Below, in pieces: positions 9,001 to 16,334 of a stretch of 64,000 nt of DNA (within the stretch, counting starts at the first letter, position 1; each line of letters starts with the position of its first letter). The stretch is from a virus, in IMG/VR virus record IMGVR_UViG_3300049893_002106, positions 1 through 64,000 of that record; one strand, given 5' to 3'. The notes below the pieces were generated by a model. That model saw nothing but the letters and a program-made list of their open reading frames with translations, was not told where the DNA came from and searched no databases. The translations under genes were made by a program, and so were the position numbers.

Positions 9001-9917
9001 GCAAACCCTGTTAAGTTTGTCCAAACAGACCCATCCCATTTTGCTGCACGATCTACAGAAATTCCACCGATAACGGTAAAAAGCCCGCCAACATAAAGAT
9101 TACCAGCACTGTCGTGATCCAAAGAGCGAGGCTCATTATTGGGGGCACCTGTCCCTACCGCTGACCAAGTTGAACCATTCCACTTAGCTAGATAGTTTAT
9201 TGAAACGCCACCGATTTGACTGATCATTCCACAGACATAAAGATCGCCAGTAATCGGATTAAAAGACATAGAATAGGCAACATTACCAAAGAAAGAGGAA
9301 GCTCCTATTGAAACCCAAGTTGAACCGTCCCACTTAGCAATGTAATTAGATGATCCAGAGTTATTTACCTGTCCAAAAGAACCACCGATATATAACTCAC
9401 CGCTAAGAGGATGGATCGCCATACAGTTAATACTAGCAGAAGGGCTTGTCGTATTAACTCCAAGTTGAGTCCAGGCAGAGCCGTTCCACTTATAGACTCC
9501 TCCTGCACTATCTCCAACATATACGTTTTCATTGCTATCTACTATTACAGACCTGCCGCTATTGGCAAGGCCAGACCCTAAAGCCGACCAAGTTGAGCCG
9601 TTCCACTTAGCGACTCTATTGGCCGGAGTGCCTCCAATCGTTGTAAACGCTCCTACTACATATAAATGTCCAGACGGCCCATATGCCGATTGGATAACTA
9701 CATTATTAGTAAGAACGCTTCCCAAATATCCATACACAGAAGATACTGGAGTTGAAGACTCTACTCTACTTCTTAAATAAAGCGACCCAGAGGGTGCGTC
9801 TATTGCCGTCGAGGTTGGATCTGTAGTTCCGGTTAATAAATAAGAATTGTCTTGTAAGTTTAAATTACCCTTAAGTAATTTTACAAATTGACCTGCGAAT
9901 ATTGCTGCATTTCCCAT
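6024..9917 (-). CDS. Giant tail fibre with two seven-bladed propellers
   Basis: 1297 residues. Two propeller domains (about residues 60-345 and 610-940) are built of roughly 45-residue blades ending in AKWNGSxWSALG-type strands with Gly-Gly turns. Each is preceded by a Ser-Leu-Tyr-Leu segment and followed by a Gly-Leu-Tyr-Arg-Lys or Gly-Ile-Tyr-Lys-Lys segment, so the whole module is duplicated. The last 90 residues resemble the C-terminal domain of the 10376-16270 fibre (ITLPSA, Ile-Ile-Lys, TIDG). Propellers of this kind usually bind ligands or surfaces, so receptor recognition is likely. It sits directly before the collar fibres in the same operon. Confidence 0.85.
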   Translation of the reverse strand: MGNAAIFAGQFVKLLKGNLNLQDNSYLLTGTTDPTSTAIDAPSGSLYLRSRVESSTPVSSVYGYLGSVLTNNVVIQSAYGPSGHLYVVGAFTTIGGTPANRVAKWNGSTWSALGSGLANSGRSVIVDSNENVYVGDSAGGVYKWNGSAWTQLGVNTTSPSASINCMAIHPLSGELYIGGSFGQVNNSGSSNYIAKWDGSTWVSIGASSFFGNVAYSMSFNPITGDLYVCGMISQIGGVSINYLAKWNGSTWSAVGTGAPNNEPRSLDHDSAGNLYVGGLFTVIGGISVDRAAKWDGSVWTNLTGFAAASSSLPVYGLNVDQDGLVWLLVSDTSNTKLIKYSTSASIEIAAGVINTFGNNLNRPVISNKLAGGRTVLAITSDNYIEVNGTTIPRTFEYSPAYSLDTSTPSGLYRKTDNGLTKGWRQVRSAEALSVVKSSGLTATLAGGSMYLSDGRILSTHNGSGTTAASFEIDINYTVAAGSPSDVYLYLDLNTLSSTIAITDSAAVVYPITSANIVTLTTTPENTDRTRYIHLASVDRTGGNLVITNSPQYVKNIPAVEVISNKAKVNRSNININDVSNIIAGTSDPRLVATDATSSSLYLKPGSSVPEAWGAMATTPLNGLIQQAAIDSLGNLYVVGFFTAVDGVSANRIAKWNGSAWSALGTGLDSGANSLAIDSSNNIYVVGSFTTAGGVSVNKIAKWNGSSWSAVGSGVGANSDPQDVKIDSAGNVYIAGYFTSVDGVSANKIAKWNGSTWSALGTGLDGNGLELAIDSSNNVYVAGQFSTAGGVSITGLAKWNGSTFSALGSGLNGHAWHLKITSSGDLYASGPFTTAGGVSANRIVKWNGSAWSALGTGLDPAGIAYDFELDYDNNLIIGGNFSTAGGVSANRIAKWNGSTWSALGTGPNNSIAKVLKYQGNILFGGYFTTINGSSYPYLAKYTPPSSIPNGIYKKEDSGSTTNWTLISKPQSNSKVVTQASHGFSLGNILYYTGSAYAKAIATSENTSEVVGIVSEVLDTNRFEITFSGEVSGLSSLTAGSAYFLSADTAGSLTATSPSTITNISVPVGVATSSTTLAVDIKRGIIVGGTNATTSLPLTNNNTVLVQDVSGMQAGTMSGWISIDGTTDYRFHFSAPFARNGANTDWNISPQFMGDVPPVGFAMSITSAGLINVTLPSIAGFVGANINYSINSPAIGAVFPLNISATLVNLPYTTVSTATTLSTDNYYVSAIGGTAFNITLPSATGIAGRVYIIKSNMNLGVLVNIDTTSSQTIDGALVKSLSKYESVQLISNGSNWEIF
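7095..8090 (-). repeat. Second propeller: seven tandem blade repeats
   Basis: Seven coding repeats of about 141-150 bases encode blades that share Val-Tyr-Val-Gly/Ala, FTTAGGVSAN and KWNGSxWSALG. They are much more alike than the blades of the first propeller, suggesting recent amplification or homogenisation. Confidence 0.85.
8890..9740 (-). repeat. First propeller: about seven divergent blade repeats
   Basis: Five clear blades end in Lys-Trp-Asn/Asp-Gly-Ser-x-Trp followed by Gly; two further, more diverged blades complete a probable seven-bladed ring. The same architecture recurs at 7095-8090. Confidence 0.7.
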
Positions 9918-9982
9918 TTATTATCCCTTAATCGCAAAGCGAGTGGCAAAAAAGCCAGTAAAGAACTATTAATATTGTAACA

Positions 9983-10366
9983 TTAGTCCCAAAAGTTTAT
10001 TGAAATTTCCGCGCCAACAGATGGCGCTACCAATGGTCTTAGAGAAAGCCTAGATCCAGCAGCTATTTGAACTGGAATATGGCCGTTACCGCCCGGAAGA
10101 TCAAGGAAAAGATCCGCTTCAGCACCACCGCTGCCGATACCAAATCTCGCAGTGTTACCCGTAGAGTCGAACAATTCAATAAAATTAATCACTTGTGGAG
10201 TAGAGTTTATAAGCTCCAACCAACTTGAAGAAGCAAAAGTAACCGTGGTAGGTGTTGCGCTATTAAGATATAGCGAAGCATTGTTGGTTGGGTTAGCGTT
10301 AATAATTACTACCCTGACCGTGGGAGCGGCCTTATTCCTGCCTCTAGGGATTCCCATATAACTCAT
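9983..10366 (-). CDS. Small structural protein between giant fibres
   Basis: 127 residues, with GGAG before the ATG. Predominantly beta: alternating hydrophobic strands, many Asn, Ser and Thr, ending Ile-Asn-Phe-Trp-Asp. No signal or catalytic motif. It lies between the two giant fibre genes, nine bases after the larger one, so it probably belongs to the fibre or baseplate periphery, perhaps as a connector or capping subunit. The family is not recognised. Confidence 0.75.
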   Translation of the reverse strand: MSYMGIPRGRNKAAPTVRVVIINANPTNNASLYLNSATPTTVTFASSSWLELINSTPQVINFIELFDSTGNTARFGIGSGGAEADLFLDLPGGNGHIPVQIAAGSRLSLRPLVAPSVGAEISINFWD

Positions 10367-10375
10367 AAACTCTCC

Positions 10376-13300
10376 TTAGATAATCATCCATCCAGAGGAC
10401 GATGCGATAAAAGTTAAACTGAAATTAGAAATTGTCATTGCTATAGGAGTCAAGCTGCCGTCAATCGTATTCGCACCACTAGGAGCGATAATAATTGCCT
10501 TATTGAGCAAGTTGGCTGCGCCACCAACGTCCTTAATAATTATCATCTGTCCTACGTTAGCACCACTAATCAATGGCAGCGTAACTGTCAAGTCAGATAT
10601 TGAGCTGGTGGTATTGACTGGAATTACACAATCAGAAACGGTGGCGGCATAGTTTGCTGTCTTGACTGAACCCACACTAACAGCTAAAGCGCCTCCGATA
10701 GAGAAAGTTCCGCCAATAATAAAACTACCGTCGGTTTTTAGCGTGTCAGATGCCGACCTATAAAGATTAGAAAGACCAGTTCCAAACAATATTCCATCTG
10801 TCGCTGTTGTGCCAGTCGCCAAATGGAGTCTATTTGTTGGAGAAGCGACTCCAAGCCCTAGCCTGTCTGTAGACTCATCGACCACTACTTGAGAGCCTAA
10901 AATAATTTGGCCTTTGGTGGCATTAGAAGTGGACTTTAAGGTTAATGTTCCGCCAGCATTAACAGCGCCATAGGCTGTTTGGCCAGATGTTCTACCTGCC
11001 AACAATAAATATTGCAAGTGGTCGTCATCGGAGAGTCCAGATAGGTTTCCGTGATCGTTTGGTTGATATGAACTAGATAGTTGAGTATCAACCCCGCGCC
11101 TATAGTCTGTAATATCATGTAAAGCTGCATTGAAATTATTGGCGTAAGCGCTATTGGTTTTATAAATTAACCTATAGAGAAGTTTAAATTCTTGATATGG
11201 AAAGTTTCCAAACTGATTACTTTCCGGCAAAGCATCCCCTTGAGCTTCTGTCAGAGAGTCGTATTGTCCTTGTCCCATAATAGATACTATTGGGGTTCTA
11301 ACGTCATTAGTAGCGTATATCCAATAGGCTACAAATTTGTCATCTGCGGTGGCATCGACCGCTGCCCAAGCAGAGGATGGCAATGAAGGATCTGTCCAAG
11401 TAGCTCCATCGGAAGACCATATCTTGCCGCCACCGTTATTGTGGCTACATGCGTAAAGTTTGCCACCATATGAAACTAATTTAGTGGCGGAATTATTTGA
11501 AACTGGCCATGAAATGCTTGTATTAGTCCAGGCAGAACCATTATACGACCAAACTTGACCAGAGGAGTCTCCAGAGCCTAGATAGAGATTTGAGCCAAAA
11601 GAAGCTAGAGAAAACGCATACGTTCCAATATATGGGAGTGAGGTATTAGCCCAAGTGACTCCATCGTATGACCAAACTTGGCCACCGCTTCCATTGTAGC
11701 TACTGATATATAATTTAGCACTATAAATCTCCATAGATAGTGCCTGTTGATTGCCAGCAGACCATGAAACTGAGGCATTGGTCCAAGTGACTCCATCGTA
11801 TGACCAAACTTGGCTGCCGCTTCCGTTATAGGTAGCTGCATACAATTTCCCGCCAAAAGAGGCCATACAAGAAGACATCAGATTGGAGCTAGACCACGAA
11901 GCATTAGTATTAGCCCAAGTGACTCCATCGTATGACCAAACTTGGCCACCGCTTCCATTGTAGCTACCTACATATAGTTTGCCACCAAAAACAGCCATCG
12001 ACATAGTATACTGATTACCAGAAGACCATGGAATGTTTGCGTTAGCCCAAGTGACTCCATCGTATGACCAAACTTGGCCACCGCTTCCATTTACGCTTCC
12101 AACATATAGTTTGCCTCCAAATGAAGCCATAGATGTTGCGAAATTATTAGATGAAGACCACGGAATATTAGTATTAATCCAGGAAGATCCGTTGAGCGCC
12201 CAAACTTCTGCCGCCCCGCCAGTATTCTGACTGCCAACATACATAATTCCCCCATGGACAATCGCGGAGCGTGTATCCACGTTGGAAGACGACCATGGAA
12301 TGGGGCCAGCAGAAGTTAAATAAGTGTTATACTGAAGTCTTGATGCTCCTAGCTTTGCCGGAGCATTAACCGGCAGGTCTTTTTGCCAATCTCCATTGCT
12401 ACCAACCCTATAGGCCACGGGAACTTGCGCCACCGGAGAGAGGGTTTGCTCAAAGAAATCATCCGGCACTGCCGCATTAGTAATAGTATGGAGCAAGTCT
12501 TCATCACGAATGCTACCATTTCCAATATCTACTTGAACCTCTGCATCTGTAGCTCCTGAGCCGCCCATAGCAGCTAACGGAGTAATGGCAAATCCGCTTA
12601 CATAGCGAGTTCCAAAAGTAGTATGTAAATACGAATGAGTGTTTGCATCCATGGTTACGCCATGGCGCTCCTCACCCAGAAGCTCTGCCTTGGAGGTGGC
12701 TGCATTCCAATATACATTCGCAACATATGCGTATTGAGTTAATATTGAAGGACTAAAGACGTTAGTATAAGTAAGAGCGCCAGAACTATCTAAATAGAAG
12801 AAGTAAGTTCCTGTAGTATTGGGAATAATAGCAGCTAAAGGAGAGGTAGAGCGATAGCGAACTCCAGCAATAAGCCAGTCAAAATGGGGGCCAACGGGAC
12901 TTAAAGTAAAAGTTCTAGTTCCATCATTGAAGCTAAAAGTAGAAAGAGAAAGATCTGGGAATCCAGTGGCTTCACTTGTAAAATCGGAATTATCTGTAGG
13001 GCGATAGTCATATCCATCATGGAATTTTAGCCTACGAGAGTCATTATCGAAATATAAGTCCCCTGCAATAGAAGAAGATGGTTCCGCTATTGAAGGTAAA
13101 TTAACAGCCCGATTGTCTCTGGCAGTTAAAACAATATCCCCATCTACAGTGAGATTTATCTCGCCAATCCCCTCTGCTCTAATCTCAAGGTTTTGATCCA
13201 AATATCCCTTGAGAAGAGGAGTAGTAATACTTACTACTACCTCTTCGGTTCCATCGACCTTCAGGTGAGTATTAGCATTGTCCCAAGTTAAATTGGCGGA

Positions 13301-16270
13301 ATAGTCAAGAGTAGAGTCAACTCCAGACGGGCCAGCATTGTCGTCATTAACGAATGGGATTCTGGTGGCTTCCATATTAACAGAGTTGGAAGTAGCTACA
13401 ATGCCATAGCCAGCTACAGGGGTTAGCGTGACGGTTTGGTTTACATTTTTTACTCTAAATGCCCAAGAGTCCATGCCAGAAAGATCGCCACTTGAATCCG
13501 ACATTCTAATCCAAGAAGGGGACAACCATGTAGAGCCATAGGTGGTTCCGCCTATAACCTTAGTCTCATTAGACGTAGCGGTTTCGGTAGTCCAAATTCT
13601 CAAGGTATTTGGGTCGATAATTTCCGCATCACCGGCTACCAAACCAGATGCCACGATCTTGTAATTACCACTGATCATTCCAGAGGTGATCTCACCTGCA
13701 TCGTCCGATACCCTTACGCCTACTTCGTCGCCTAAAGAATATCCGTGAGTAGAAGCATATTCCAAGTCAATATAGATTTGGCTTGTAATTGCTGAATATT
13801 GAGCTAAAGATTGGGTATTATCTGCAACTTCAATTCCGCTTCCACCGCCACCATTAAGAAGATTTCCAATACCTATAGTAATAGTTGGATCTTCTGCTTG
13901 AAGGGTTTTAGTAGATACAGAGAGGGTGTCTCCGTCGATTTGGACGTTGCCCCTGATTCTAATGGTAGATTGGGCGCTACCAATAAAAAGTGTATTGTTG
14001 CCGAGATTTGGGAGCCAGTCTTGATCTGTAGGGGTAGCGAGAGTCCAATAATTAGTGCCAATTCGGTTGTTAATTAGTCCAAGCTCTGGGATCATTTTGT
14101 CATAGAAGAAGTTGGCATTATCTTCATCAATCCTGCCGCCAACATCAGTAAACAATACCGACAGAGGACTCTTAGTTTCCAAGAAAACATCCATAGCAAA
14201 AGTAGCATCGCCCTGGACATCTAAGTGATTATTGATAGTTTGACCATACTCATTAAGTACGGTTCCGTCGATAAATACTAAACAAACTTGACCGGCAATA
14301 GTAGCTCTGCGAGCAACTAAATATACGTCCCTATTGTCAAAATTACGCAACGGGTTGTCTGCTGGAGATCTAACTTCCCAGACATTAGTATTAAGAGATT
14401 CATTATTCTCTTCATCTACAGGCGAATTTTCACTTACGGAACCATTAGTCAAAGCTCCGCCAGTAGAGTCACTCAATTTAACCCAAAGACCGTAACCATC
14501 GGCAGCAAATCCAGTTACAGGAGCGTCTATAGTATAGGTTAGGCTTGCCCCAGAGTTATCACCGGCTGAAGGAGTTTCGGTTAAATTATCTCTCTTGCGA
14601 CGACGAATAGTTATAAGAGTAGTCGTAGCATCGTCTTTTAATTTGTATTCGCCTGAGGCTGTCGAAACTGCGCCAAAAGCTTGTTCAAGAATTAATGTAT
14701 TGTTAGTTCCGCTACTAAAGGAATCTTCACCGACGCGAGACTCTTCTCCTGCCTGAAGAACACCATAATTACGCAAATAAAAAAGATCTGCCGTTCTACG
14801 ACCAAGCCAATAATAAACAATATCTTGATAAGGATGAAGACCGACTGGATCTACAATAATATCGGCATTGCTATAGTTGGAGCGCCAAAACCTAAGAGAT
14901 TCTTGACCAACTCCAGAGGCAATGTCGGCTTCGACTTCCAAGCCCACAATTGAGCTATCCGCAATGGAAGCATCTGCCGTGATAACGGAAGTTCCCGTAG
15001 AGAGTTTAACTACTTTATAGTAACGGCTATAGCCTTCTGAGAATTTACGGATATAGTCACCGACTGCGATGCCAATAAAGTCACCAGCAACACCGGAAAC
15101 TGCACGAGTCTGCAAGAGATTTGACATGTCAACCGAGTTATCTGCCCAACTAACTGCGTTGCCCGAACCTTTTTGAACATCTCTCTCAAGAAGAAGATAT
15201 ACGTTAGATCCGTCTGGAACAACAGCAGATTCAAATTTAGCGTCAGAGTAAGTACGCAATCCGCCAGGAGAATTGTTGGTGAATGATCCGCCAAGTTTCC
15301 ACTTAATACCAGAATAGTTCAACTGCCAAGCTACCGGCTCTGTTCCTTCGCTTCTTAGCTTATTGTCAGAAGCTTTGCTCCAGGCAATAGAGGAAGTCCA
15401 GGCAGGCTGGATGCTATGGCCGCCTTCACTATCAAGGAAGATGGTATTAGTATTTAAATTTTTAATATAATTTTGAGAAAGACCATTTGCATACCAAATA
15501 GTAGAGCCAGTAATCTCCGTAATACGGGTCATTACTGCATCCATCCATTCTTTCTGCGAACGAATGCCCTTATCGTTAATAATACCGGAAGCATCTCTTG
15601 ACCGGAAAGAAGAAGTAACTGCGTTGCCAGTTCCCTGTCCGGTTACTACTGGCTCCATTCGGCCATTAGAGAAGGGGAACTTATGTGATGGATCTGGAGC
15701 AATACCGCCCGTCCCTAGACGGTATACCAGTTCCCTTGCATCGGTAATTTCAAGAATAGAAGAAGAGTCGGTCTTGGCAGTGTATAGCTTAATATAGCCC
15801 GGTGTAAACCCGACCGTATTAACTGTGACTTGAAGCTTAAGAATATTTTGAGAATTAGTAGACGCACCAAACTCATTACCGGCTACATCGTCCCCAGAGA
15901 GAGCTAGGGGGTTCCAGAAAGCCGTATTGACCGGGGCAGCCGTCTCGTTAATAAACCTAGCTTCGATAAAAATATTGGATTGTTCGGCTGGCAGCTCAAC
16001 TATTTGGTCAAGGTCGGATGGCAGTCCAACATAAAAAGATCCGCTACTATCACCAGGATTCAATACCATTGAATCGGCTACTGATACGGTCAATGAGAGG
16101 GCCGACTTCCCTACGACTTCAAAGCCCCTTACAATATAAGCCTTGTCATATCCAGTAATAAATCCGATTAACGCCCTAAAATCATAAGCAGTAAACGAAT
16201 CCATAGACAGTAAATGCTGAAGGTCGAGTCGCTGCTGTGCTACAAGGTTTGCTCTTGATAATACTGACAT
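10376..16270 (-). CDS. 1964-residue tail fibre with seven-bladed propeller
   Basis: An ordered multidomain fibre. The N-terminal about 300 residues carry a baseplate-binding-like region, the middle is a long Ser/Asp/Thr-rich beta shaft, and a propeller at about residues 1320-1625 is made of 44-residue blades with FGGKLYVGS and WSYDGVTW. The C-terminal region (about 1740-1964) contains an RLGLG-type tip segment and a final domain shared with the 6024-9917 fibre. This is the probable main long tail fibre. A sigma-70-like promoter precedes it at 16303-16331, so the fibre set may be separately transcribed. Length is far above the common 500-1000 residues. Confidence 0.85.
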   Translation of the reverse strand: MSVLSRANLVAQQRLDLQHLLSMDSFTAYDFRALIGFITGYDKAYIVRGFEVVGKSALSLTVSVADSMVLNPGDSSGSFYVGLPSDLDQIVELPAEQSNIFIEARFINETAAPVNTAFWNPLALSGDDVAGNEFGASTNSQNILKLQVTVNTVGFTPGYIKLYTAKTDSSSILEITDARELVYRLGTGGIAPDPSHKFPFSNGRMEPVVTGQGTGNAVTSSFRSRDASGIINDKGIRSQKEWMDAVMTRITEITGSTIWYANGLSQNYIKNLNTNTIFLDSEGGHSIQPAWTSSIAWSKASDNKLRSEGTEPVAWQLNYSGIKWKLGGSFTNNSPGGLRTYSDAKFESAVVPDGSNVYLLLERDVQKGSGNAVSWADNSVDMSNLLQTRAVSGVAGDFIGIAVGDYIRKFSEGYSRYYKVVKLSTGTSVITADASIADSSIVGLEVEADIASGVGQESLRFWRSNYSNADIIVDPVGLHPYQDIVYYWLGRRTADLFYLRNYGVLQAGEESRVGEDSFSSGTNNTLILEQAFGAVSTASGEYKLKDDATTTLITIRRRKRDNLTETPSAGDNSGASLTYTIDAPVTGFAADGYGLWVKLSDSTGGALTNGSVSENSPVDEENNESLNTNVWEVRSPADNPLRNFDNRDVYLVARRATIAGQVCLVFIDGTVLNEYGQTINNHLDVQGDATFAMDVFLETKSPLSVLFTDVGGRIDEDNANFFYDKMIPELGLINNRIGTNYWTLATPTDQDWLPNLGNNTLFIGSAQSTIRIRGNVQIDGDTLSVSTKTLQAEDPTITIGIGNLLNGGGGSGIEVADNTQSLAQYSAITSQIYIDLEYASTHGYSLGDEVGVRVSDDAGEITSGMISGNYKIVASGLVAGDAEIIDPNTLRIWTTETATSNETKVIGGTTYGSTWLSPSWIRMSDSSGDLSGMDSWAFRVKNVNQTVTLTPVAGYGIVATSNSVNMEATRIPFVNDDNAGPSGVDSTLDYSANLTWDNANTHLKVDGTEEVVVSITTPLLKGYLDQNLEIRAEGIGEINLTVDGDIVLTARDNRAVNLPSIAEPSSSIAGDLYFDNDSRRLKFHDGYDYRPTDNSDFTSEATGFPDLSLSTFSFNDGTRTFTLSPVGPHFDWLIAGVRYRSTSPLAAIIPNTTGTYFFYLDSSGALTYTNVFSPSILTQYAYVANVYWNAATSKAELLGEERHGVTMDANTHSYLHTTFGTRYVSGFAITPLAAMGGSGATDAEVQVDIGNGSIRDEDLLHTITNAAVPDDFFEQTLSPVAQVPVAYRVGSNGDWQKDLPVNAPAKLGASRLQYNTYLTSAGPIPWSSSNVDTRSAIVHGGIMYVGSQNTGGAAEVWALNGSSWINTNIPWSSSNNFATSMASFGGKLYVGSVNGSGGQVWSYDGVTWANANIPWSSGNQYTMSMAVFGGKLYVGSYNGSGGQVWSYDGVTWANTNASWSSSNLMSSCMASFGGKLYAATYNGSGSQVWSYDGVTWTNASVSWSAGNQQALSMEIYSAKLYISSYNGSGGQVWSYDGVTWANTSLPYIGTYAFSLASFGSNLYLGSGDSSGQVWSYNGSAWTNTSISWPVSNNSATKLVSYGGKLYACSHNNGGGKIWSSDGATWTDPSLPSSAWAAVDATADDKFVAYWIYATNDVRTPIVSIMGQGQYDSLTEAQGDALPESNQFGNFPYQEFKLLYRLIYKTNSAYANNFNAALHDITDYRRGVDTQLSSSYQPNDHGNLSGLSDDDHLQYLLLAGRTSGQTAYGAVNAGGTLTLKSTSNATKGQIILGSQVVVDESTDRLGLGVASPTNRLHLATGTTATDGILFGTGLSNLYRSASDTLKTDGSFIIGGTFSIGGALAVSVGSVKTANYAATVSDCVIPVNTTSSISDLTVTLPLISGANVGQMIIIKDVGGAANLLNKAIIIAPSGANTIDGSLTPIAMTISNFSLTFIASSSGWMII
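11397..12310 (-). repeat. 132-bp tandem repeats encoding a seven-bladed propeller
   Basis: A conserved block containing CCAAGTGACTCCATCGTATG recurs at 11651, 11783, 11915 and 12047, an exact 132-base (44-residue) period, with diverged units on both sides to make seven. It is coding throughout. The near-identity of the central four units makes this a recombination-prone segment. Confidence 0.9.
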
Positions 16271-16302
16271 TAGATCCTCAATAAATCGAATTGCCCATTA
16301 CG

Positions 16303-16331
16303 ATTTTACACCAATGCCAATAACTTTACAA
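16303..16331 (-). promoter_or_regulatory. Sigma-70 type promoter before the giant fibre gene
   Basis: Minus strand TTGTAA (16331-16326), 17-base spacer, TAAAAT (16308-16303), followed by a short leader with TTGAGGATC before the ATG at 16270. Confidence 0.5.
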
Positions 16332-16334
16332 GCA

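Noticed and set aside
11397-12310. CRISPR-like array
   Set aside because: The 132-base period has no variable spacers, is a multiple of three and is wholly coding for propeller blades.
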